64,000 bases of DNA from Haliclona indistincta. Taxonomy: Eukaryota; Porifera; Demospongiae; Haplosclerida; Chalinidae. Below, piece by piece: positions 11,292 through 21,703 of this stretch. The DNA lies in NCBI GenBank assembly GCA_964017065.1, contig OZ024789.1, positions 12,099,669-12,163,668 of the forward strand. Direction: 5' to 3'. Made by a program: the position numbers and the translations under genes. Below the pieces are notes generated by a model that saw nothing but the letters and a program-made list of their open reading frames with translations, made no database searches and was not told where the DNA came from. The first letter of the stretch is position 1. Each line of letters opens with the position of its first letter.

Positions 11292-14282
11292 AGGAGCATG
11301 CTCTAGTAGATAGTTCAGCACTAGGAGCATGCTCTAGTAGATAGTTCAGCACTAGGAGCATGATCTAGTAGATAGTTCAGCACTAGGAGCATGCTCTAGT
11401 AGATAGTTCAGTACTAGGAGCATGCTCTAGTAGATAGTTCAGTGCTAGGAGCATGCTCTAGTAGATAGTTCAGCACTAGGAGCATGCTCTAGTAGATAGT
11501 TCAGCACTAGGAGCATGCTCTAGTAGATAGTTCAGTATACTAGGAGCATGCTCTAGTAGATAGTTCAGCACTAGGAGCATGCTTTAGTAGATAGTTCAGT
11601 ACTAGGAGCATGCATGCTCTAGTAGATAGTTCAGCACTAGGAGCATGATCTAGTAGATAGTTCAGCACTAGGAGCATGATCTAGTAGATAGTTCAGCACT
11701 AGGAGCATGCTCTAGTAGATAGTTCAGTACTAGGAGCGTGCTCTAGTAGATAGTTCAGCACTAGGAGCGTGCTCTAGTAGATAGTTCAGCACTAGGAGCA
11801 TGCTCTAGTAGATAGTTCAGTACTAGGAGCATGATCTAGTAGATAGTTCAGTACTAGGAGCATGCTCTAGTAGATAGTTCAGTACTACGAGCATGCTCTA
11901 GTAGATAGTTCAGTGCTAGGAGCATGCTCTAGTAGATAGTTCAGCACTAGGAGCATGCTCTAGTAGATAGTTCAGCGCTAGGAGCATGCTCTAGTAGATA
12001 GTTCAGCACTAGGAGCATGCTCTAGTAGATAGTTCAGCGCTAGGAGCATGCTCTAGTAGATAGTTCAGCACTAGGAGCATGCTCTAGTAGATAGTTCAGC
12101 GCTAGGAGCATGCTCTAGTAGATAGTTCAGCACTAGGAGCATGCTCTAGTAGATAGTTCAGTACTAGGAGCATGCATGCTCTAGTAGATAGTTCAGCACT
12201 AGGAGCATGCTCTAGTAGATAGTTCAGTACTAGGAGCATGCATGCTCTAGTAGATAGTTCAGCACTAGGAGCATGCTCTAGTAGATAGTTCAGTACTAGG
12301 AGCATGCATGCTCTAGTAGATAGTTCAGCACTAGGAGCATGCTCTAGTAGATAGTTCAGTACTAGGAGCATGCATGCTCTAGTAGATAGTTCAGCACTAG
12401 GAGCATGATCTAGTAGATAGTTCAGCACTAGGAGCATGATCTAGTAGATAGTTCAGCACTAGGAGCATGCTCTAGTAGATAGTTCAGTACTAGGAGCGTG
12501 CTCTAGTAGATAGTTCAGCACTAGGAGCATGCTCTAGTAGATAGTTCAGTACTAGGAGCATGCTCTAGTAGATAGTTCAGCACTAGGAGCATGATCTAGT
12601 AGATAGTTCAGCTCTAGGAGCATGATCTAGTAGATAGTTCAGTATACTAGGAGCATGCTCTAGTAGATAGTTCAGCACTAGGAGCATGCTCTAGTAGATA
12701 GTTCAGTACTAGGAGCATGCATGCTCTAGTAGATAGTTCAGCACTAGGAGCATGATCTAGTAGATAGTTCAGTACTAGGAGCATGCTCTAGTAGATAGTT
12801 CAGCACTAGGAGCATGCTCTAGTAGATAGTTCAGTACTACGAGCATGCTCTAGTAGATAGTTCAGTGCTAGGAGCATGCTCTAGTAGATAGTTCAGCACT
12901 AGGAGCATGCTCTAGTAGATAGTTCAGTACTACGAGCATGCTCTAGTAGATAGTTCAGTGCTAGGAGCATGCTCTAGTAGATAGTTCAGCACTAGGAGCA
13001 TGCTCTAGTAGATAGTTCAGCGCTAGGAGCATGCTCTAGTAGATAGTTCAGCACTAGGAGCATGCTCTAGTAGATAGTTCAGCGCTAGGAGCATGCTCTA
13101 GTAGATAGTTCAGCACTAGGAGCATGCTCTAGTAGATAGTTCAGCGCTAGGAGCATGCTCTAGTAGATAGTTCAGCACTAGGAGCATGCTCTAGTAGATA
13201 GTTCAGTACTAGGAGCATGCATGCTCTAGTAGATAGTTCAGCACTAGGAGCATGCTCTAGTAGATAGTTCAGTACTAGGAGCATGCATGCTCTAGTAGAT
13301 AGTTCAGCACTAGGAGCATGCTCTAGTAGATAGTTCAGTACTAGGAGCATGCATGCTCTAGTAGATAGTTCAGCACTAGGAGCATGCTCTAGTAGATAGT
13401 TCAGTACTAGGAGCATGCATGCTCTAGTAGATAGTTCAGCACTAGGAGCATGATCTAGTAGATAGTTCAGCACTAGGAGCATGATCTAGTAGATAGTTCA
13501 GCACTAGGAGCATGCTCTAGTAGATAGTTCAGTACTAGGAGCGTGCTCTAGTAGATAGTTCAGCACTAGGAGCATGCTCTAGTAGATAGTTCAGTACTAG
13601 GAGCATGCTCTAGTAGATAGTTCAGCACTAGGAGCATGATCTAGTAGATAGTTCAGCTCTAGGAGCATGATCTAGTAGATAGTTCAGTATACTAGGAGCA
13701 TGCTCTAGTAGATAGTTCAGCACTAGGAGCATGCTCTAGTAGATAGTTCAGTACTAGGAGCATGCATGCTCTAGTAGATAGTTCAGCACTAGGAGCATGA
13801 TCTAGTAGATAGTTCAGTACTAGGAGCATGCTCTAGTAGATAGTTCAGCACTAGGAGCATGCTCTAGTAGATAGTTCAGTGCTAGGAGCATGCTCTAGTA
13901 GATAGTTCAGCACTAGGAGCATGCTCTAGTAGATAGTTCAGCACTAGGAGCATGATCTAGTAGATAGTTCAGCACTAGGAGCATGCTCTAGTAGATAGTT
14001 CAGCACTAGGAGCATGCTCTAGTAGATAGTTCAGCACTAGGAGCATGCTCTAGTAGATAGTTCAGCACTAGGAGCATGATCTAGTAGATAGTTCAGCACT
14101 AGGAGCATGCTCTAGTAGATAGTTCAGTACTAGGAGCATGCTCTAGTAGATAGTTCAGTACTAGGAGCATGCTCTAGTAGATAGTTCAGTACTAGGAGCA
14201 TGCTCTAGTAGATAGTTCAGTACTAGGAGCATGCTCTAGTAGATAGTTCAGCACTAGGAGCATGATCTAGTAGATAGTTCAA
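11292..14282. repeat. 31-bp satellite array, about 96 copies
   Basis: Unit of 31 bp, core CACTAGGAGCATGCTCTAG then TAGATAGTTCAG. Variants include ATGATC for ATGCTC, GTACT for GCACT, and a duplicated CATG that lengthens some units to 35 bp. A block of 1045 bp is repeated almost exactly: 12102-12437 and 13147-13482 give the same frame. The minus strand is open over long stretches, encoding a pattern around LNYLLEHAPSAELSTRAC, because unit lengths often keep the frame. The right end continues without a break into the deaminase exon. Confidence 0.97.
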
Positions 14283-15362
14283 AACTTTCATTGTGTCCCA
14301 AACTTTAACATCAAATCCATGTCGAATGAGGGCTCTGATGTGCTGAAAACCATCAGACGATTTTGGATGTTGATGGACCCAGCAGATGTATACTATTGGT
14401 CTTGGATGATAAACATTCAACCGTTCAAAAATTTTGTCAGCACAGCAGTCACATGGAGAGAAGCTTATTACAATACTATGTACATCATGATTTTGTGATG
14501 AAATCTTACGAATGACTTTATTCTCAGCATGTGATTTGTGCTCTTTACCACTACTGAAGGACACATGCTTGATACTGCCATCAGAACACTCCCCAAATGA
14601 AGCTGTTAGCCTAGGAAAATATTGCCGATGGATGGGATGTCGTTTATCATGCTTTCTTATTTGCCAGTCATTGGTATTGCTAGCCAGAACATTAAGTATT
14701 TATCCTTGGATCAGAAATCTTCCATAACCATCTGTCAGTATGGTTCCTGTAAGAAAAAGCACTCACTAACTTATTCCATTCTAGTTGATAACAACCAGCA
14801 ACAGACAGAACACTCAGTACAAGATAGACTAGTTTCACAACTGGCATACTAAAATCAGCTGTTATTATACCACTTTTTAATTCGGCACTTTCTAGTGAAT
14901 TGTTTTCTGAGAATAAGCTACTGCTGCTGTACCTAACACTTGCTGAACTACACTGTACTGGTGTCACTGAGGGAAATACCCTCAAAGTGACTCAGCAAAC
15001 ACGGTCAATTACTTTCATATAGTACTTCAATGATATTCATCACATTCTTAAAACAAATGAATATTAATGACTTACAGGAAACAATATTTGCTAACCTTAC
15101 TCTTGGAAAGCTGGAAAATCATATAACCACATTTAGACATACTCGTGCAGCCCTTATGTACAATGTTATCATACAGCTGGCTATTGTAACATGACTCTTG
15201 GTCAACCTCAGTCTCCTGTTTGTCTCCTGATCACATGGGCAGATTCCATTCATCCAGCCCTCAGGTCACCCCTGCCGTACTTCTATCAAAGCATATCCCA
15301 TAGCACACCCGTTTTACACACTCAAGCTTTTCAATGAAATCAGAAAATTTAGCAGCATCCAT
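14223..15362 (-). CDS. AID/APOBEC-like cytidine deaminase
   Basis: The terminal coding exon (14679 down to about 14283, then the satellite) carries a zinc deaminase signature: HAE (H and E of HxE) followed 23 residues later by SFSPCDCC, that is SxSPCxxC. After it comes a strand PIVYICWV, then GFQHIRALIRHGFDVKVWD, which matches the layout of the last strands and helix in AID/APOBEC proteins. Known members remove the amino group from cytosine in single-stranded DNA or RNA. Likely upstream exons are 15096-15180 and one starting at 14966 (acceptor TTTCCCTCAG); a possible start is the ATG at 15362, opening MDAAKFSDFIEKLE. The exact exon chain is uncertain. The reading frame ends inside the satellite at 14223, so the C-terminus VLNYLLDHAPS comes from repeat DNA. 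It could be a live gene or one truncated by satellite growth. Confidence 0.72.
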
Positions 15363-15442
15363 GCGAGTACAATATATGAAGCTAGTCTACAACAATATAT
15401 AGGTACACACAGCAGCAATCTAAACTACATCTATATACTATA

Positions 15443-15841
15443 GAAAATAAAAAGATTTCTAATGAAATCAAAAGGATGTAGGGATAAAGAAATCTGTTAC
15501 TGGTCCACAATGTAAACCAACAAGGAGCAAGCATGGAATGGTAACACGATTGACTTGCTAACAGACCATAGATCCCTACATCAGTGGCTGTACATAACAT
15601 TTTGACTATACCATAATTATTTTGTCACAAGCTAAATTCAATTCAATGCATGTCAGGTGTCAGTCAATAGCAACTAGCAGAACTGCTGTAGTCAGCCACT
15701 GATGTAGGGATCTATGGTCTGTTAGCAAGTCAATCGTGTTACCATTCCATGCTTGCTCCTTGTTGGTTTACATTGTGGACCAGTAACAGATTTCTTTATC
15801 CCTACATCCTTTTGATTTCGTTAGAAATCTTTTTATTTTCT
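15443..15841. repeat. Foldback element, 149-bp inverted arms
   Basis: Left arm 15443-15590 and right arm 15693-15841 are near-perfect reverse complements around a 102-bp spacer. Both arms hold two copies of the word TGTAGGGAT/ATCCCTACA, at their inner and outer parts. The arms give mirrored short open frames on the two strands, which are artefacts of the palindrome. Probably a non-autonomous foldback transposon. It lies just upstream of the possible start of the deaminase gene and could influence its expression. Confidence 0.85.
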
Positions 15842-16000
15842 TGTTTGTGTCCTTTTTTCTTTTACAGTGAGTTTCAAATTTTTGGTGCAGTTCGAATTCG
15901 GCAAGATAATGTATCTCTTTTTTGTTTCCATCATTGGTTTGGTCTGCTTTCTTGATAATTACTTTTTAACTTGTAGCTCCTATAAATACATAGCTCCGGC

Positions 16001-16929
16001 GCGAACTCTCACCTCGTTCAGATTTCAATGTTACGCCCACTGCAGCTCATGTTTATTCCAATTGGTTGGCAAAAGCTGTTTCAAGCTGCAATAACTGCGG
16101 CCAGTGGCGTAGCCAGGACTTGCAGTTAGGTGGGGCACGAAAATGGGGGCGCTTGCGCGCCCGCAAAATTTTTGCAAACCACGCCCATTTCCGGTAAAAA
16201 TTCGTGTGTTTTGGAGCGTTCGAGCCACGTTGTTGAACAATCTGGTTCATAGTGGAGTCACAGATACTGTAAATCAGCCGATAGGATCAGTGTGCTACTG
16301 AAAAAGAAGTGGCTTGGCGTTAGTCTCACTAGTACTGTATGCATGGTAGCCCAAGAGGTGCCCACAAAATGGTAGGGCACCTCCTTGACTTGGTGGGGCC
16401 TTTGCCCACCTAGGCCCACCCGTAGATACGCCACTGACTGCGGCAAACAACGCTGTAGCGACAATCTGACTGCTGCAATCGTCGTTTCTGATATCCAGGA
16501 ATCCAAAAGACACTTTTTCAACTGACTGACGTCGATTTTCGAAAAAGCTCCACTTTGCAACTCGGCGGCAAAGCAACGCGCTTTTGAAAAAATCGACGTT
16601 TACTGCGGTTTTAATAAATCTTGCAAAATGTGTTGTGCACGAAACGTCCTTTGCACATGCGCAATAGCTAGTTAAGTAACTTTTTAGTATTATTTCTAGC
16701 TATTGCGCATGTGCAAAGGACGTTTCGTGCACAATACATTTTGCAAGATTTATTAAAACCGCAGTAACAGTCTTCTGGATAGTAGAAACGACGATAGCAG
16801 CAGTCAGATTGTCGCTACAGCGTTGTTTGCCGCAGTTATTGCAGCTTGAAACAGCTTTTGCCAACCAATTGGAATAAACATGAGCTGCAGTGGGCGTAAC
16901 ATTGAAATCTGAACGAGGTGAGAGTTCGC
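16001..16929. repeat. Foldback element, arms of 230 bp or more
   Basis: The left arm starts GCGAACTCTCACCTCGTTCA and the right arm ends with its reverse complement at 16929. The centre is a 26-bp spacer (16671-16696) between copies of GCAATAGCTA/TAGCTATTGC. The left arm is split by the hAT-like insertion at 16102-16436 and carries about 90 bp (16495-16600) absent from the right arm. The arms contain CACATGCGCAATAGC and AATAAATCTTGCAAAATG. Non-autonomous foldback element, older than the insertion inside it. Confidence 0.85.
16102..16436. mobile_element. hAT-like MITE nested in the foldback
   Basis: 335-bp insertion with terminal inverted repeats CAGTGGCGTAGC (left) and TACGCCACTG (right end; reverse complement CAGTGGCGTA). 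It is flanked by an exact 8-bp target duplication ACTGCGGC at 16094-16101 and 16437-16444. An 8-bp duplication and CAGTG-type ends are the marks of the hAT superfamily. The intact opposite arm of the foldback gives the empty-site sequence (CTGCGGCAAACAACG on that strand). No transposase frame, so non-autonomous. Confidence 0.88.
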
Positions 16930-17548
16930 TATGTATACTGAAACTAGCTCATGCATTCATGCATAGATAATATATACTACGTAACCGGGATAAGAAACTT
17001 CAATAACCGGATGTGCAGATGCGCGTTGCGCTGACGTGACGTAATATGACGTGTACGAGTAGGAAATTATAAATGCACAACTGGAACGTTTCATACTCTC
17101 GCTACTAGTGCTACTCTCGCTGCTACTACATCTGTCTTGACGGAAATTTGTGAATTAGAGGAACTCAAGAATACAAGGGTTAAACTTACCAATAGGATTT
17201 TAGCATAGATTTTAGCTACTGCTAGGAATCGGCTTGCTAATGACAATAGCCAGAAAGTTGTGAACTTATGATCGATAAGCTACAGAAGTCCTACTCAGAA
17301 ATGTTGGATTCAGTAGAGAGATGCAAACTTGTTGTATCATAACACATCTCATACATTATGTCATACAATTTCAAACATTAAATTTTGTATTAATAATGAT
17401 CACAGAAAAAATTCAACTTCTGTACACCAATTCTGTATTAATTTTGCCTCTGCTTCCCTTTCTTGTCTTGCCTCTAGTTTGTCTCTTTGTATGGAAACAG
17501 AACCAGCTCTGTGAGTACATGACTACAATGTCAACAAATTATGTAAAA

Positions 17549-18274
17549 GTAAAAAAGTTTTAATAAAAAAACTAAAAAAGTGTAGGGATGACGCTTGCAA
17601 AAGTTAAGGAACAAGATGGGATGATACTTGCAAAAGTAAAGAAACAAGACTGGATGATGCTTGCAAAAGTAAAGGAACAAGACTGGATGATGCTTGCAAA
17701 AGTAAAGGAACAAGATGGGATGATGCTTGCAAAAGTAAAGGAACAAGATGGGATGATGCTTGCAAAAGTAAAGGAACAAGATGGAATAATGCTTGCAAAT
17801 GTAAAAGTCCCAAGTATCCCTACATCAGCGGCTTGAAGGAGGACGCAGTCCGATGAAGTAATTAACAATTGTAAATAACTAGAGCTATCTGTGTTTTGGA
17901 GGACGCAGTCCGATTAAGTAATTGACGGTTGTAAAAGGTATAGCTATAGGAAGAGGATTCCATAAATGTCAGTTGCATGTTGTCGCAGCAAGCCGCTGAT
18001 GAGGGATACTTGGGACTTTTACATTTGCAAGCATTATTCCATCTTGTTCCTTTACTTTTGCAAGCATCGTCCCATCTTGTTCCTTTACTTTTGCAAGCAT
18101 CATCCCATCTTGTTCCTTTACTTTTGCAAGCATCATCCAGTCTTGTTCCTTTACTTTTGCAAGCATCATCCAGTCTTGTTTCTTTACTTTTGCAAGTATC
18201 ATCCCATCTTGTTCCTTAACTTTTGCAAGCGTCATCCCTACACTTTTTTAGTTTTTTTATTAAAACTTTTTTAC
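17549..18274. repeat. Foldback with 33-bp minisatellite in each arm
   Basis: Left arm 17549-17836 and right arm 17989-18274 are near-exact reverse complements around a 152-bp spacer. Each arm contains about seven units of a 33-bp minisatellite (word GATGCTTGCAAAAGTAAAGG), bounded by TGTAGGGATGACGC and GTATCCCTACATCAGCGGCTT. Because 33 is a multiple of three, both strands give 11-residue repeat frames; these are by-products. The shared TGTAGGGAT edge links this element to the foldback at 15443. Confidence 0.88.
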
Positions 18275-19167
18275 TTTACTTGTTCCTGTTACTTTTTTGA
18301 TCACTATCAGTTTGAACTTATTAGCTGTATTCTATGCTATAGCTTTTATTTCATTTTTACAACCCTTTGAGCAGCAGGTACTAGTCTAGTAGATCAGACG
18401 GTACATAGCCTCTAGACAGCTGGAGAGTCAAGAAACACGGAATGTTATTATCGGCAATCACAAGAATAATGAAAAGGTTTAAATTAGTTAGAGAGGTTGA
18501 GAGTATGAGTTGACAACATGATATTTCTTAGCACTGTGATGGATGAAGAAGAGACTAACACTAACAACTCAGTGGAACACTATGATGGCATGGCTAGTCT
18601 GTGGACTAGCTAGTCCCAGGCTTGCATGTTGATGTCGATATCACGATCACAGAGGCTTCTAGCTTTTTACAATGAACAATGTCCAGTTGTCAACAGCACA
18701 GGGGTCCTATGGGTATAGCTTACGCCGGGTAGAGTAAGAAACTAGTAGCCTATAGCTCAGTGAGATCGGGTATCATCACCGTCGTCCGGTTCGCGCCTAC
18801 CGTGGGTCATGATGTCAGCATAGACAGATCAGTGTTATCCAGGGTATGGTATACTGCTTGTTCATACCTCTAGGCTCTAGCTTGCTCGCTGAAGCGCCCA
18901 GAGCAGAGAGAAAGCACTGAGAAAGCGAGAACCGAGCTCAGTTTCAAAACTGATGTGGGCGGAGTCAATGATCAGTAGCGACAAGAGGGTTAATTAATTA
19001 AGTCGCTAGTCCAAAACGGTCCAAAAACCATGTTTTTCAAAGATTACTCGCTTCTGGAAGTGTTTGATGCCTATCTAAGAACTAAGTGCACTACCCCAGA
19101 TATATACACATGCGATGGTGCAAGTTTGATAGTGATTCGTTCACTCAGGACAGCGCTAGGCTTGTCA

Positions 19168-19212
19168 AAAGAAGAAGAAGAAGAAGAAGAAGAAGAAGAA
19201 GAAGAAAGAAGA
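19168..19212. repeat. GAA microsatellite
   Basis: Run of GAA triplets with an AAG end. It makes a poly-glutamate frame on the plus strand, which I treat as a by-product. A related GAAGAAAGAAGATGA word occurs at 20582-20607, suggesting two diverged copies of the same parent repeat. Confidence 0.9.
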
Positions 19213-20147
19213 TGAACAATTCGCGTGGGCGGCGATTTTGTTTTACCACTTTAGAAACGTCTGCCAGCTTCGCCAAAGGTATTTCCATGCTCAGAACAAT
19301 CGTCTGATCAATCCTAGATGTCTAGAATCTCGAGAAACGCTATAACAGCGAAGATCTGCAAATTCTCTCTGTCTTGATTTTCGTCGTCAAGCAAGCAGTC
19401 CCGGCGACTTTAATAGACGTCCTACAAGCGCTTACACTTCAGAGTCACTTAGAGATAGTTCAAATGCAGTATAGATGTATAATAATAGAGATATGTGCGA
19501 AAACCCATTTTCAACATGAGTAGCCGCCATCTTAATTCGAGGTCATCCCTACATATCATTGCCGATCGGCAATGATAATAAACACACTGTAGGAGTTTTA
19601 ATAATTAATTCTTGTTCAAAGTATTATCTACAAAACCTAATATGCCCAGTCCATACAACTATAGTCCAACTACCTAAAACACCACATACATAATAGATAA
19701 GTCAAGTAAATTCTATGAATATGTGTTTGTAAAACATGCACTAAAATAACACAAAAACATGTATATCGAGCTAATCGAACGAGTTAGTCATTTAAAACCA
19801 AGCCTAGTCCATGAAGAATTCTTAGTAGATCAACATGGAAATGATTAGAAACACAGGCAATAGTTCACAAACGAGAGTATGTGTTTTTAGCTGTTAAAGT
19901 GTACTTTTCACTTACTTAGCCACAGAAGAGCTTTCCCCGATCTCCACAGAATAGCTTGCCTCCATTTATCTAACTTAAAGATCGCTGGAAGGTCGCGAGT
20001 TGCGTGTTAACAACCAGAAAGCGTACGCGCGCATGTTGACAAAGTTGTGAGTAGCTTGACATGGCAGCCATTGCTACTTCCGGCGCAACGAGCATAGTAT
20101 CACTAGACGTGACGTCACGTAATGTATTTTGGATTGGAGAAAATTTA

Positions 20148-20190
20148 GTTTCTTATCCCGGTTACGTAGTATATATTATCTATGATTCAT
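20148..20190 (-). repeat. Inverted partner of 16962-17003
   Basis: GTTTCTTATCCCGGTTACGT and the following TAGTATATATTATCTATGA are the reverse complement of 16962-17003. Similarity continues weakly outward through GACGTGACGT words and inward through CATGCAT words. The pair may be the ends of a larger composite foldback spanning about 16.96-20.19 kb, which would contain the minisatellite foldback. Confidence 0.75.
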
Positions 20191-20424
20191 GCAAGCTGAA
20201 GCCTGGATGCACAGCATACGAGTCCCGCCCACTCTGGTTTAGAATTTTCTGTATCAGTATGGCTGTGATACTATCTGGCAAGCAGCAGAACGGTGATACT
20301 ACACGAGCTTACTTTGTGAGTTGTTCTTCGAAGACTCCAGGCGCCAATATGCGCTCTCCATACGGCGATACTCTACAAGTGTGTTTGGTCACGTGCGTAT
20401 TACGTAATCACAATAATGGCGTCA

Positions 20425-20545
20425 AACACTTAGCTGACAACTGTTCGTGATCGTGAGCTCGTCAAATGTATATCGTCGTTTCGCTAAAAACTAAGTTCAA
20501 AAGGCACATGCCAGGAGAATTTCACGACTGTTCATGGGTGTTTGG
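20425..20545 (+). repeat. Repeat copy, inverted relative to 25700-25825
   Basis: Contains ACACTTAGCTGACAA, CGCTAAAAACTAAGTTCAAA and AGGCACATGCCAGGAGAATT. All occur in reverse complement at 25700-25825, with substitutions and small indels. A dispersed repeat family, class unknown. Confidence 0.75.
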
Positions 20546-20905
20546 GCCAGCATATGACTTGCGTTAGGGCGCTAGGCGCGCTGAAGAAAGAAGAAGAAAG
20601 AAGATGACGAAACTCGATTTTCACCGTTTCCAGGTTCGTCACTTCAATGAACATTATGAGCAATCTTAAGACTATTGTGAGGATGGAGCAACGCCAGAGG
20701 GCAGACCTAAGTGTCCTTAGACGTACAAAATTTAACACCAAGTGAAATATCAGCGTTTGAACGCTAATACATGCATTGTAGCCGCCATTTTGTTTTCTTG
20801 GCCATCCCTACATAGGGACGCACTACCGTGCGTCCCTAATGCAGCAGCATATGAGCCTATGATGATCCAGTATGGTCCAGTCCAGTTAGTGTCCATCAAA
20901 CCAGG

Positions 20906-21100
20906 TCATTTCTTTCCACCGGAAGACCTGGAGTTATTCGGGTTCATCTGGTTGGAGTGGTTGCTCAGGTCAGCTGTTGTTCCAGCACCAGTGTAGCTAG
21001 TAGTGCCTCCCCTGTACTCGGAGTGGGTTGGGTTGAGCTGATTGGAGTAGTTGTTTAGATCCGCCCTGTCTCCAGTACCGCTGTATCCACGATCAGACAT
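20906..21100 (-). CDS. Small protein with two NQxNP repeats
   Basis: 64 codons from ATG at 21100 to TGA at 20906. Just upstream of the ATG is a TTTTTTCAG acceptor, so the start probably lies near the beginning of an exon after a 5'-UTR intron. The product is polar and glycine/asparagine-rich, with no signal peptide or membrane segment. It has an internal duplication: ADLNNYSNQLNP and ADLSNHSNQMNPNN, each preceded by a GTGDR or GAGTT stretch. The conserved ADL-N-NQ-NP spacing suggests a real domain repeated twice, and selection on protein sequence. I cannot name the family. It ends in SSGGKK. Upstream exons were not found. Confidence 0.6.
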   Translation of the reverse strand: MSDRGYSGTGDRADLNNYSNQLNPTHSEYRGGTTSYTGAGTTADLSNHSNQMNPNNSRSSGGKK

Positions 21101-21607
21101 AGCTGAAAAAACAGTGAATTCAGTGGTCTTCAGGAAGAAGAATTTTTTTAAAACTGCTGATGAGCTGTTATGCTTACTCACTCTGCTTTTATTTTATGGT
21201 TTAAAATAGGCGTGGAGATCATACGCTTTGATTTTATAATGATATTTATCACTGTCTGCATCACAGGAAGTAATGAATATGAATGAGCTACAGGAAGTAA
21301 TAATCTTAGGAAGACTAACTGCTGAATGTACATATAACAGCCATCCACATCAATAGTATAGCCTTCATTAAATAACAGATTGTGATAACCATTATGTGTT
21401 AATTTTTAGTTTTATCGGGAGTGGAAATAATTATAATTAGTTTTTTTTGCAAGCTCCTTTGTAGATCAGTTAATGGAATCAACTTGCTTTGACATTGCTG
21501 CACTGCTTGCTAACAGTCTGTTAACAGTTTATATTATATTGAAAAATAATGGCCAGATCTTTCTTGCACAATTTTAGATTTAAGAGTTTTTGGAAGGCAT
21601 AAAAGGC
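21101..21607. other. Intergenic, no feature seen
   Basis: AT-rich sequence between the 64-aa gene and the first GRP94 remnant. It presumably holds the promoter and 5' UTR of the small gene. No exon or repeat recognised. Confidence 0.5.
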
Positions 21608-21664
21608 ATCATAAAGGCACAGGCTTACCAACAAGCAAAAGATATTGACTCAGAGATAGATAGA

Positions 21665-21703
<39 letters not shown>

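Larger units (their letters stand above)
18275..20905. other. Repeat-derived region without a supportable gene
   Basis: No coding exon recognised. Contents: a tRNA-like A/B-box segment at 18753-18800, a GAA microsatellite at 19168-19212, a segment at 20148-20190 inverted relative to 16962-17003, a second segment at 20425-20545 inverted relative to 25700-25825, and TGTAGGGAT-type words near 19545 and 20803. The frame at 20061-20450 starts with MAAIATSGATS but overlaps these repeats and looks accidental. Confidence 0.6.

Noticed and set aside
12102..13482. Two identical 111-codon minus-strand frames
   Set aside because: Product of the 31-bp satellite and its 1045-bp block duplication, not genes.
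16031..16576. Minus-strand frames of 65-100 codons
   Set aside because: They cross the hAT-like MITE and palindrome boundaries, so they cannot be one ancestral coding sequence.
17588..18370. 11-residue repeat frames on both strands
   Set aside because: The 33-bp minisatellite in a palindrome makes them automatically.
20061..20450. 129-codon frame starting MAAIATSGATS
   Set aside because: Overlaps two dispersed inverted repeats and shows no domain; likely chance.
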